From positions 1 to 22,975 of the forward strand of contig JAEWYI010000084.1 in NCBI GenBank assembly GCA_023395735.1: 22,975 bases of DNA. The letters run 5' to 3'. The notes below the pieces were generated by a model. The model made no database searches, had not been told where the DNA came from, and saw nothing but the letters and a program-made list of their open reading frames with translations. The translations under genes and the position numbers were made by a program. Below, piece by piece: positions 14,414-21,806 of the stretch; position 1 is the stretch's first letter; each line of letters begins with the position of its first letter. Source of the stretch: Cyanobacteria bacterium OH_SFB_17 (GTDB lineage: Bacteria; Cyanobacteriota; Vampirovibrionia; Gastranaerophilales; Gastranaerophilaceae).

Positions 14414-14890
14414 TTATATTTTTCTATTAACGAGGATTCCCGATGCGCTATTCAGGTGGGAAACCAACCCCATAAGGTCTTTGGGACTTATTGTTTCTAA
14501 GACTTTGTTGTCTTTTTTGCTTACCAGTTCAAAGTGTCCTGTTATCGGATTTATTCTTACAGAAAATTCTTTCGGATTTTTTTCTAAAAAAGTTTCTTCA
14601 TCTATAAATCCTAATGTGTCAGCATGTCCATAAGTCGAATCTTCGGATTCATCCTGAAATTCTGAGTCTTGGTTTTGTTCTTGTTCTTGTTTGTCAGAGT
14701 GTTTAAAACTTTTGGGAGTATCGTTTTCTTCTTTTCTCTTAACACCTTTGTCTTCAGAAAGAGTTGTTACGTCTTTTATCTTAAACTCGGTTTCTTTTTT
14801 TGCCAAATGCTCTGCCTGATTAGCCATTTGGGCAGAGGTCAGCTCCGCATTTAATCCTAAATTACCCATTGAAAACCCGTCTAAGCCCAT
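14414..14890 (-). CDS. flaG: FlaG family flagellar protein
   Basis: A 158-residue protein whose C-terminal 55 residues match FlaG: FSVRINPITGHFELVSKKD then VLETISPKDLMGLVSHL then GILVNRKI, the strand-strand-helix ending of the family. The first 100 residues are hydrophilic and rich in Glu, Lys, Gln and Asp, probably disordered. FlaG affects filament length or stability and is usually encoded beside fliD and fliS; fliS follows here. GGAGCAAG directly precedes the ATG. It heads the minus-strand run and is divergent from the gene at 14978. Confidence 0.8.
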   Translation of the reverse strand: MGLDGFSMGNLGLNAELTSAQMANQAEHLAKKETEFKIKDVTTLSEDKGVKRKEENDTPKSFKHSDKQEQEQNQDSEFQDESEDSTYGHADTLGFIDEETFLEKNPKEFSVRINPITGHFELVSKKDNKVLETISPKDLMGLVSHLNSASGILVNRKI

Positions 14891-14919
14891 CTTGCTCCAT
14901 CTTAAAATTTGTTTATAAA

Positions 14920-14948
14920 TTGACTCTGCTAATATTATAATATATAAT
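14920..14948 (+). promoter_or_regulatory. Near-consensus sigma-70-type promoter
   Basis: TTGACT at 14920-14925, a 17-base spacer and a perfect TATAAT at 14943-14948. Transcription should start near 14955, about 23 bases before the TTG start at 14978. It is the best vegetative promoter in the window. Confidence 0.75.
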
Positions 14949-14977
14949 TAAAAAAAAAGGAAGATAGAGGAGCAATT

Positions 14978-15727
14978 TTGAAAAAAAATATTCTGGAAAT
15001 TTTCATTGATAAATTATTGGATTTTCCACTATGGGTAAAACAAGTGTTATACTTGAGGTTGTATGAAAACCTCTCTTCTTATTTGAGTGAAGATTTTATA
15101 AGAACAAAGGAAGAAGATGTTTTTCATCTTTATGTTCCCGTGCTTTCTTATGCCGGCAGAACTGAACTTGCGGAAAGAAAATCAGGATTGGATGGCAATA
15201 TTTATAATTTTCTTACAAATGTTGCCGAAGGGCTTAATATGCTAGAAATTTCAATGAATAATTTTTGGACTACAGAAGAAGTTGCCAAATATTATATATT
15301 TTGTCTAGAGCAAGATTATGTAAAAGCTCCAAATTCTGTTCATGTACTTGCAATGGCAGGATTTATGTCTGGTAAATTCAGAACAGGCGAATATTTTAAA
15401 AGAGTTGGAAAAATAAACGTAGATCAACTGGAGCACACTATCTTGAAGCAAAAGCAGCTTGTGGAAAAAGGGACCCCGATGAAAATGGCAGAGATTATGA
15501 TTTCTTTGAATTATATAACAGAAAAAGATACATCATCTCTTTTAATAATGAAAGAAGAAGCAAAAAAACGTTTTATACTTGATTCTTCAATAGTACCAAA
15601 GCCGGCTGAATCATCTCCGGAGTCTGCTAAACAATATTTGGAAGAAATTACCAAATTGAAAGAGCAAAATAATTTATTAAAAGACAGATTAAGTAAAATT
15701 CTAGCTTTTGTGAAGAAACAAGGATGA
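14978..15727 (+). CDS. Protein with a lone GspE-N-like domain
   Basis: A 249-residue soluble protein of unknown function. The start is TTG at 14978 behind GAGGAG. Residues about 133-190 (TGEYFKRVGKINVDQLEHTI and AEIMISLNYITEKDTSSLL) follow the two-helix repeat of the type II secretion/type IV pilus ATPase N-terminal domain (GspE-N, MshE-N), where LG-x-LLVE-x-G-x-ITEDQL is followed by LGYITE. No ATPase domain is present. Residues about 205-249 are a Pro/Ser-rich linker and a coiled coil. Its stop overlaps the ATG of the asparaginase gene (ATGA), so the two are translationally coupled. A regulatory or scaffold role is possible but unproven. Confidence 0.6.
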   Translation: MKKNILEIFIDKLLDFPLWVKQVLYLRLYENLSSYLSEDFIRTKEEDVFHLYVPVLSYAGRTELAERKSGLDGNIYNFLTNVAEGLNMLEISMNNFWTTEEVAKYYIFCLEQDYVKAPNSVHVLAMAGFMSGKFRTGEYFKRVGKINVDQLEHTILKQKQLVEKGTPMKMAEIMISLNYITEKDTSSLLIMKEEAKKRFILDSSIVPKPAESSPESAKQYLEEITKLKEQNNLLKDRLSKILAFVKKQG

Positions 15728-16713
15728 CATATAAACCCCCAAAATTGATAGAATTTGTAAGAGACGGGCTTGTTGAGCAAGAACATTACGGTTTTTTGCT
15801 AAAGATTTCAGAAGATAAAAATATTTTGAGAATCGGAGATGATGATAATTATCCGTATTACTTGCGCTCTTGTGCAAAGCCCTTGCAAGCTTCTCTGATT
15901 GTTGATTTAAATCTGGATGAATATTTTAATATGACAGAAAACGAGGTGGCAATTTGTTGTGCGTCTCATGCCGGTGAAGAAATTCATACAAAAACCGTTA
16001 AGGATTTTTTGAATCGAATGGGGTTGAATGAAAGTTTTTTAAAATGCGGTCTTCAAGTTCCATTGAGCAAAGTAGAGCAAAAACGTTTAACCTTGAATGG
16101 GGAAGAAGCTTCCGCTTTGCATAACAATTGTTCGGGAAAACACTCAATGATGCTTGCTGCATGTGTTAAAGAAGGGTTTTCAACAGATGATTATTTCAAG
16201 ATAAATCATCCGCTTCAATTTTTAATAAAAAAGAAAATTTATGAGTTGTGCGAAATTAAAGGCGAATATCCTTCTACAAAAGACGGCTGCGGCGTGCCTA
16301 TTTATTCTATGCCTTTAGAAAATATGCTCAGGGGGTATTTGAACCTGTTTTTAAATTCTAAATACAAAAAAATTAAAGACGCATTTTTAAATAATCCGTA
16401 TCTTATTGGTGGCGAAAACAGGCTTGATACGGCAATAATGACAGCGAGTGACAATTTGATTGCTAAAGTTGGTGCAGGCGGTCTTTGTATTGTGGTTAAT
16501 TTACAAAAAAAAGAAGCGCTATTGGTTAAAATAATGGATTGTGATATGAAAGCGCGAGCTCTTGTCTTGATTGAGGCATTACGCCAGCTTTGCTGGCTTG
16601 ATGAAAATTCATTTAAAAATGAGCTTTTACAAGCTCAGAATCAAATCGATATTTTAACAAAGCATGGCGAAAAAATAGGACAAGCGGAATTTAGATTTCA
16701 AATGCCAGCTTAA
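15724..16713 (+). CDS. L-asparaginase II family protein
   Basis: A 329-residue member of the asparaginase II family (PF06089), which hydrolyses L-asparagine to aspartate and ammonia and differs from the AnsA/AnsB type. Family blocks are seen in order: FVRDGLVEQEHYGF, YLRSCAKPLQA, CCASHAGEEIHT, CGLQVPL, HNNCSGKHSMMLAACVKEG, KDGCGVPIYSMPL and GAGGLCIV. The length is normal. No signal peptide is present, so it is cytoplasmic. The ATG overlaps the previous stop by four bases. Its last 23 bases overlap the 3' end of the convergent pdxA-like gene. A short GC palindrome (GCCAGC-TTT-GCTGGC) lies in the coding sequence near 16580. Confidence 0.85.
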   Translation: MTYKPPKLIEFVRDGLVEQEHYGFLLKISEDKNILRIGDDDNYPYYLRSCAKPLQASLIVDLNLDEYFNMTENEVAICCASHAGEEIHTKTVKDFLNRMGLNESFLKCGLQVPLSKVEQKRLTLNGEEASALHNNCSGKHSMMLAACVKEGFSTDDYFKINHPLQFLIKKKIYELCEIKGEYPSTKDGCGVPIYSMPLENMLRGYLNLFLNSKYKKIKDAFLNNPYLIGGENRLDTAIMTASDNLIAKVGAGGLCIVVNLQKKEALLVKIMDCDMKARALVLIEALRQLCWLDENSFKNELLQAQNQIDILTKHGEKIGQAEFRFQMPA

Positions 16714-17677
16714 TTGCTTCTGTCATGCTGTCTTCTTCAGCTAAGCCTTTTCCTGCGATGTCAAAAGCTGTTCCATGACTTGGGGATGTTCTTATTACAT
16801 CCAGCCCGATTGTCGTGTTTACGGTCTTGTCAAACGCCACTGCTTTAATCGGAATTAATCCTTGATCGTGGTAGCAGGCAATATAGCAATCATAACTCAT
16901 CTGTGATTTTACTATGTTCCCTCGACCCTCGTTGGAGAGGGTTGTATTTGCTGTTAAATATTCTTTTGCCGCTTTTGCAAAAAGTGTATCAGCAGGCTTT
17001 GGATCGGTTATATTGACCCCTTTTTTCCTTAAAATATCTACTGCAGGATTTAATATTTCAATTTCTTCGCTTCCTAATATTCCGTCCTCGCCAGCGTGTG
17101 GATTTAATCCACATAAGGCAAATTTTGGAGCAGAGATTTTAAATTGGGTTTTAAAGATATCATTTAAATCCCAAATTTTTTCGACGATTTCGTCTTGATT
17201 CAGGTGGATGTCTTTTAGTGCAAGGTGGCGCGTTAGAAGCAATACCTTAAAGTCTTTTGCCACAAAAAGCATTTCTGCATGTTGTCCGTCGTGCGCAAGA
17301 AAATGTTGCAGAACTTCAGTTTGTCCGCTAAATTTATGTCCAGCTAAATGCAAAGCTTCTTTTGACACAGGAGCTGTTACGATTGCAGAAATTTCTTTGT
17401 TTTTTGCCATTTCGCAGGTTTTTTCAAGCGATAGGAAAGAAAATTCGCCGCTTTCTTTTGTCAAAGTGCCTGGTGATATTTCGCCAGAAAAAGGAATTTC
17501 AATAATTTTATATGGCAAAGTCTTTAGATTTAACTTTTGTTGATAGTAATCAATGATTTTAGAGTTGGAGATTAAAATTATATCATTTGTTGGCAAATTA
17601 AGTTTCGATAGGGCTTTCAGTGTAACTTCCGTCCCTATGCCGTTAATGTCTCCGGTTGTAATAGCGATTTTTTTCAT
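16691..17677 (-). CDS. PdxA-family NAD-dependent dehydrogenase (4-hydroxythreonine/threonate 4-phosphate)
   Basis: About 328 residues of the PdxA family. The N-terminus is MKKIAITTGDINGIGTEV. The three metal-ligand histidines expected from E. coli PdxA are present in LLTRHLALKDIH, GLNPHAGEDG and CYHDQGLIPIK. RTSPSHGTAFDIAGKG is the C-terminal signature. The family GHTE motif reads GQTE here, losing the first His. PdxA oxidises 4-phosphohydroxythreonine in vitamin B6 synthesis; PdxA2 members oxidatively decarboxylate threonate or erythronate 4-phosphate to dihydroxyacetone phosphate. The neighbouring DUF1537 kinase favours the second role. I start at the ATG at 17677; ATG 17692 and TTG 17695 are in-frame alternatives, none with a clear Shine-Dalgarno sequence. 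Confidence 0.85.
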   Translation of the reverse strand: MKKIAITTGDINGIGTEVTLKALSKLNLPTNDIILISNSKIIDYYQQKLNLKTLPYKIIEIPFSGEISPGTLTKESGEFSFLSLEKTCEMAKNKEISAIVTAPVSKEALHLAGHKFSGQTEVLQHFLAHDGQHAEMLFVAKDFKVLLLTRHLALKDIHLNQDEIVEKIWDLNDIFKTQFKISAPKFALCGLNPHAGEDGILGSEEIEILNPAVDILRKKGVNITDPKPADTLFAKAAKEYLTANTTLSNEGRGNIVKSQMSYDCYIACYHDQGLIPIKAVAFDKTVNTTIGLDVIRTSPSHGTAFDIAGKGLAEEDSMTEAIKLAFEI

Positions 17678-17715
17678 ATCGAAATTATACATCAAAATAT
17701 TTATTAAATCGTGGC

Positions 17716-19020
17716 TTATTCGTGTTTTTCAAAATACTTCAGAATGTCTACAAGTGTGTTTGTATTGCCCAAATTGCCTGATTTTGCCACAATCCATTGA
17801 GCTTTATGGTCCATGCTTAAAGCTATTGCAGGTGCAACTTCGTCTATAAGCTGCAATTGCATTGAATCAATCGCCGAGCAGCATTTGTAAGAGGTTTCTC
17901 CCCCAAGCGTAATCAATATAACATCTCGTCTACTGACGACATTTTTGGTAAGTTGCGCGAGAAAATCGGTAATCATTGAAGCAAGCTTAGCTTTTGTCAA
18001 CCCTGCATTTAGACATTCGTCAGAAAAACCGTCAAAGTCTTTTATGAGATATGAGGTGTTTACTACAACAATGTTATTTTGACCAAGATTGTTTACTACT
18101 CTTGAAACAAGATCTTCTTTGACCCCTTCAAGAATTGTGTTAAGGTCAAGGTCAATAAAATAGGTATTTTCAAAATCATCGCTGTCTGATAATTTTTTGA
18201 TTTGACTTTGCGTAATCAAAGTTGCACTGCCCGAGACAATTAGTTTTGGCAGTTCGGGAATCGTTTTAGAAACAAGCTGATTTTTCATTTCAGGAAGCCA
18301 AATGTTTCCTAAAACCTGTGCGAATGCGGCTGAGCCTGCTGGCAGAATATTGTGTTCTGATTTGTTTGTCGCAAGTACAATTTGTTCCAAATCGGTTATC
18401 GAAACAGCATCTGCAACGATTAGTTTTTTGCCTTGAGAAATTAATTCATTGATTTTTAAAAGTATAGGGCCGGCGCCTTTCATTATTGTTGAAAGTTCTA
18501 TCAATCCGACAAGTTCTTTTTCTTCGGCGCTTAGTTGACTTTTCAAAAGAGTCGGGATATGAGATTCAAAAATCGGAGAATGAACATCTCTTGCGAGTTC
18601 TGTTCTTTCTATCGGAACCCCTTTTAAAAGATGATACCCTCCAACTGTAATTCTGCCTTCTGAAGGGAAAGCAGGTGCTATAATTGCTGCATCCCAACCT
18701 AAAACCTTAAGCATAGCAAGTGTTTCTACTGCGATGTTTCCTCTTAGGGTGGAATCAATTTTTTTGTAAAAATATTCCAAATTTAATTTTTCAATTAAAG
18801 TTTTTGTAGCTTCTGTAACTTTAGATTCAGCAATTTGTGGCTCGCAATTTCTTGTTTCTGTCGAAATAGCCCAAGTCTGAGCTGTTTTAACATTTTGTAA
18901 GTAAGTTTCGTAGTCAAGCAAAATTTGCGTGTTAGAGCCTCTCAAATGAAACTGCAAAGCTGTATCATTTGCACCTGTTAAGTCATCAGCGACAATTCCG
19001 ATTAAATTTGAAATAATCAT
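17716..19020 (-). CDS. Four-carbon acid sugar kinase (DUF1537, DtnK/OtnK-like)
   Basis: A 434-residue kinase of the four-carbon acid sugar kinase family. The N-terminal domain starts IGIVADDLTGANDTALQF and contains KKIDSTLRGNIAVE and APAFPSEGRITVGGYHLLKG. The nucleotide-binding C-terminal domain ends with a Gly-rich ITLGGETSYKCCSAI. Characterised members phosphorylate D-threonate, L-threonate, D-erythronate or 3-oxo-tetronates at O4 using ATP, and usually sit beside a PdxA2 or class II aldolase gene. Here pdxA lies directly downstream, so D-threonate or D-erythronate catabolism is the best inference; the exact substrate is not readable. The start lies 2 bases after the ssb stop, an unusual partner that implies a shared transcript. 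Confidence 0.88.
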   Translation of the reverse strand: MIISNLIGIVADDLTGANDTALQFHLRGSNTQILLDYETYLQNVKTAQTWAISTETRNCEPQIAESKVTEATKTLIEKLNLEYFYKKIDSTLRGNIAVETLAMLKVLGWDAAIIAPAFPSEGRITVGGYHLLKGVPIERTELARDVHSPIFESHIPTLLKSQLSAEEKELVGLIELSTIMKGAGPILLKINELISQGKKLIVADAVSITDLEQIVLATNKSEHNILPAGSAAFAQVLGNIWLPEMKNQLVSKTIPELPKLIVSGSATLITQSQIKKLSDSDDFENTYFIDLDLNTILEGVKEDLVSRVVNNLGQNNIVVVNTSYLIKDFDGFSDECLNAGLTKAKLASMITDFLAQLTKNVVSRRDVILITLGGETSYKCCSAIDSMQLQLIDEVAPAIALSMDHKAQWIVAKSGNLGNTNTLVDILKYFEKHE

Positions 19021-19022
19021 AT

Positions 19023-19349
19023 TTAAGCTTCATCCCTTTTTGAGCCTAATAATCTTACGTTGTTTGCAATAATGTTAAATCTTTCTCTTTCGCTTCCGCT
19101 TGCATCTGTCCATTTGTTAACGGCAATTCTACCGTCTACTGCAACAAGGCGACCTTTTTTAATGTATTCACCTGCAAATTCAGCTTGCTTATCCCAGACG
19201 TCAACGCTAAACCAGTCTGCAACTTCTGATTTTGTTTTCGCATCCCAACGGTTTACCGCTAGTGAAAAACTTGTTTTTACTTTACCTGATTCAAAATATT
19301 TAATTTCAGGATCTTGTCCTGCTCTACCGACTATAACAGCTGTGTTCAT
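19023..19349 (-). CDS. ssb: Single-stranded DNA-binding protein (short, tail-less)
   Basis: A 108-residue OB-fold protein. MNTAVIVGRAGQDPEIKYFE opens the fold, SFSLAVNRW and DWFSVDVWDKQAEFAGEYIKKG are typical SSB strands, and FNIIANNVRLLGSK closes it. It coats single-stranded DNA in replication and repair. The C-terminus stops at LGSKRDEA: the Gly/Pro-rich linker and the acidic DDDIPF-like tip that recruits partner proteins in most bacterial SSBs are absent. It may be a short SSB type or a secondary paralogue. GGGGATAT precedes the ATG. It is first of the minus-strand run with the sugar-acid kinase and pdxA. Confidence 0.9.
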   Translation of the reverse strand: MNTAVIVGRAGQDPEIKYFESGKVKTSFSLAVNRWDAKTKSEVADWFSVDVWDKQAEFAGEYIKKGRLVAVDGRIAVNKWTDASGSERERFNIIANNVRLLGSKRDEA

Positions 19350-19437
19350 ATATCCCCTTTTTCTTTTTTAATGGTACAAACAAAGTTTACAATAAATAAT
19401 CTTGATTTTCCAGTACAAAAAGTTTTTTTTGTGTATT

Positions 19438-19465
19438 ATTGTAAAGAGTCTGAAAAAAATAGCAA
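19438..19465 (-). promoter_or_regulatory. Candidate promoter for ssb
   Basis: On the minus strand, TTGCTA (19465-19460), a 16-base spacer and TACAAT (19443-19438). It gives a leader of about 80 bases. The same 167-base divergent region contains GTACAAA at 19374 and 19413 and TTTGTAC at 19491. Consensus-based only. Confidence 0.4.
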
Positions 19466-19516
19466 AAAAAAATATTGACGCTTTTTTCAATTTGTACACA
19501 TTGGCTGGAGGGTTAA

Positions 19517-20245
19517 ATGAAAAAAAACTTTTTAAATAATTTTTTCATAAAAAAGGACGAAAGACTCCTTAATAGTGCCAATTTAAAAAAATATCTTCCT
19601 GAGCTTGCAAATGCAATAGATAGTTTTCAAATGACATCTGCTGAAAAAGAAGCTTTTAAAAGAGGTGCATTTTCTGAAGATGCAAAATCAATAATTGAGC
19701 AAGGTCATGCCGATAAAGTCAATCCTGTTTCCAGCTGGAAAAAACTAATATTCAACTTTTTTGGGATGAACGACAATTGGCCGCTTGCAAGAAATTTGCT
19801 GGGCGGCTTTATGGTTCATTGTCCTGAATATCCGACTTATTTTATTCCTGCGTTTATGCAGGCAAAGGCAACGGGAGAGGCAAAAGAACTCAAAAAAGGT
19901 GAAGGCCCGAGAGGTTTAATAACCGGTGGACTTGAAGGTATTGCTGTTGGGGCATTAGTTTCAGGTGAAAAATTAAAACTTAAAGAAATGGGACCTTATA
20001 TTTTATTGGGTGCCGCTTTGCAGCTTTTTTCCAGCAAAGTTTTTCCTTGGCTTGGAGAAAAATTAGGTCAAAGACTTTATCAGAAAAATAAGATTAACAC
20101 TATGATTAACGCGGCAATAGATACTATTGCACAACCTTTTACTGATGATTCAGAAATAACCCCTGAAATTCATTTTAACAGTAGGTTAAGAAACAGTGAA
20201 CTTTATAGAAATCAAGCATACAAAAGCGGCGGGATGAAGATTTAA
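19517..20245 (+). CDS. Unrecognised protein with glycine-rich hydrophobic segment
   Basis: A 242-residue protein I do not recognise. A basic N-terminus (KKNFLNNFFIKKDERLL) is followed by a charged helical region to about residue 70. Residues about 75-110 are aromatic-rich (NFFGMNDNWPLARNLLGGF). Residues about 131-180 form one or two Gly/Ala/Leu-rich hydrophobic stretches (GLITGGLEGIAVGALVSG and GPYILLGAALQLFSS) that could cross or sit in a membrane. The C-terminal 60 residues are polar. GGAGGGTTAA precedes the ATG, a strong ribosome-binding site. It is divergent from ssb and its 3' end overlaps the convergent acyltransferase gene by four bases. Confidence 0.65.
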   Translation: MKKNFLNNFFIKKDERLLNSANLKKYLPELANAIDSFQMTSAEKEAFKRGAFSEDAKSIIEQGHADKVNPVSSWKKLIFNFFGMNDNWPLARNLLGGFMVHCPEYPTYFIPAFMQAKATGEAKELKKGEGPRGLITGGLEGIAVGALVSGEKLKLKEMGPYILLGAALQLFSSKVFPWLGEKLGQRLYQKNKINTMINAAIDTIAQPFTDDSEITPEIHFNSRLRNSELYRNQAYKSGGMKI

Positions 20246-20994
20246 ACTGAAGGCTGTTTTTCGGCTTCTTTTTTATCGGTCGTTTCTTTTGCTTCTGCAG
20301 CATCTTCTATCTCTTTTTGTCTTTGAATTTCTTCTCTGCTCATGCAGTTTTCAAATCCTGTGTATTCACAAATTTGTTCAGCCCATTGAGCAATTATTTC
20401 TTCGCAGCTCAATTCGTGTGAAATCGGTTTGCCGATTTTAACTACGACATTTTGAGAAAAAGGTTGTCTTGTATATCCTTCAAATCCTGAAATAGCAACA
20501 GGAATAATGTCTGCTTTTGCATTTTTTGCAATTACGGCAAAACCTTTGTGTATGTTTTCAATTTTTTTGTTTTCTTTAATTCCGCCTTGAGGGAAAATCC
20601 CCATAGACCAAGTTGTTTTAAAAACTTCTTTAACTGTTTTGAATGTTGCGATCTCGGGTTTTTTTCTGTCAACAGAGAAAGCTCCAAGTCTTTTTATCCA
20701 CCAAGAAAGGTTGCAGTCGTCGTCAAAAAGTTCTTTTTTTGCCATGTAAACGGTTGGTTTTGCTGTTGCATAAGAAACAAATAGCGGGTCAAACATTGAT
20801 ATGTGGTTTCCTGCAAAAATCACTTTGCTGGATTTTGGAATGTTTTCTCTGCCTTCAACTTTAAGCTGGTAGACAATTTTGAAAAAAGGTCCGCTCATGA
20901 TGTATACTGCAAAGCCTTGGAATAGCGCTCTCAATAGGTGATATTCGTGAGCGTATCTTCTTGCGTAATTTTTTTTATCTTTTCCAAAAAACAT
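20242..20994 (-). CDS. PlsC-type 1-acyl-glycerol-3-phosphate acyltransferase (copy 2)
   Basis: About 250 residues of the LPLAT/PlsC family, which transfers acyl chains to lysophosphatidate or related lipids at the inner membrane. Motif I is NHISMFD (HX4D) in IFAGNHISMFDPLF. Motif III, usually FPEGTR, reads FPQGGIKEN, lacking Thr-Arg. ADIIPVAISGF is motif IV. A hydrophobic N-terminal stretch precedes motif I. The C-terminal 40 residues are a charged Glu/Lys/Ala tail. I choose the ATG at 20994 behind AAAGAGG; an upstream in-frame start at 21024 would overlap the preceding gene. It follows its paralogue with 10 bases between them. Confidence 0.85.
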   Translation of the reverse strand: MFFGKDKKNYARRYAHEYHLLRALFQGFAVYIMSGPFFKIVYQLKVEGRENIPKSSKVIFAGNHISMFDPLFVSYATAKPTVYMAKKELFDDDCNLSWWIKRLGAFSVDRKKPEIATFKTVKEVFKTTWSMGIFPQGGIKENKKIENIHKGFAVIAKNAKADIIPVAISGFEGYTRQPFSQNVVVKIGKPISHELSCEEIIAQWAEQICEYTGFENCMSREEIQRQKEIEDAAEAKETTDKKEAEKQPSV

Positions 20995-21004
20995 TATAAC
21001 CTCT

Positions 21005-21727
21005 TTATTTTTCAGTGTTGTCAACTTGTTCTTCGTCCGGCGAGTAGGTAAAGCCGGTCAGCTCTTGAATTGCTTGTATCCATTCGTCAAACATTTTATC
21101 AGTATCTTCAGAATATTTGATTACAGGGCCGATTTTCACAATTATTTTTCCTGTAAAAGGTATTTTTTTAGGTTTATCGGTCCCCATAATTCCGATTGGT
21201 AAAATGTCTGCTTTTGTGGCTTTTGCAAGTCCAACAAATCCTTTTGTTACTTTATGAATTTCTGTGCCTGTTTCTCTTGTGCCTTGAGGGAAAAGCCCCA
21301 ATACCCAATTTTTGGTGTTTTTAATTGATTTTGCGGTTTTGATTGTTGAAACACCAACTTTTTCTCTATCCACAGCGAACGCTCCAAGCCAGTCAAGCAT
21401 GACTTTTATAAACGGATGGTAATAGAGTTCTTTTTTTGCCATATATGCAACAGGGTGTCTCAATACGTGGCAAACCAGAATAGGATCAAGAGTTGACATG
21501 TGGTTTGCAACTGCTAAATAGTTATTTTCTTTTGGAATGTTGTTTTTTCCGTACACTTTTAGTCTGTATATAAGGTAGAACGGGAATCCATACCAAAATT
21601 TTGTAACCAAAAATTGCCACAAAGTCCTAAACCAATTGTAATCTTCAGCTGTTCTGGTCATATATTTTTTTATTTTTTCTGTTTTTTCTTTTTCTGTTAA
21701 TTCAATTTTTTTTGTCATTTTTTCCAT
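21005..21727 (-). CDS. PlsC-type 1-acyl-glycerol-3-phosphate acyltransferase (copy 1)
   Basis: A 240-residue acyltransferase of the same family as the gene just downstream. It has HX4D in VANHMSTLDPILV, the invariant-type FPQGTRETG (near the family FPEGTR), and ADILPIGIMGT. The N-terminal region carries a hydrophobic WYGFPFYLIYRL segment that probably docks the membrane. Its expected role is phosphatidic acid synthesis in phospholipid formation. Two starts are possible: ATG at 21727 and ATG at 21718. The second is better spaced from the AAGAAAG that abuts the first. The downstream copy has diverged at the FPxGTR motif, so the two may differ in substrate. Confidence 0.85.
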   Translation of the reverse strand: MEKMTKKIELTEKEKTEKIKKYMTRTAEDYNWFRTLWQFLVTKFWYGFPFYLIYRLKVYGKNNIPKENNYLAVANHMSTLDPILVCHVLRHPVAYMAKKELYYHPFIKVMLDWLGAFAVDREKVGVSTIKTAKSIKNTKNWVLGLFPQGTRETGTEIHKVTKGFVGLAKATKADILPIGIMGTDKPKKIPFTGKIIVKIGPVIKYSEDTDKMFDEWIQAIQELTGFTYSPDEEQVDNTEK

Positions 21728-21765
21728 CTTTCTTATACAAAATTCTACACTAAAAACAAATTTTA

Positions 21766-21774
21766 TGCTATTAT
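21766..21774 (+). promoter_or_regulatory. Extended -10 element for the phosphohexomutase gene
   Basis: TGCTATTAT at 21766-21774 fits TGnTATAAT with one mismatch. Transcription would begin near 21781, leaving a leader of about 26 bases that includes AGAAGGGG before the ATG at 21807. No convincing -35 is seen. Confidence 0.4.
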
Positions 21775-21806
21775 AAGTTTGGTATTTAGGAAAAGAAGGG
21801 GCAACT

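Noticed and set aside
19374..19497. Three GTACAAA/TTTGTAC heptamers as a LexA-type operator for ssb
   Set aside because: Spacing and orientation are irregular and no proper inverted half-site pair at operator distance is seen; AT-rich chance is likely.
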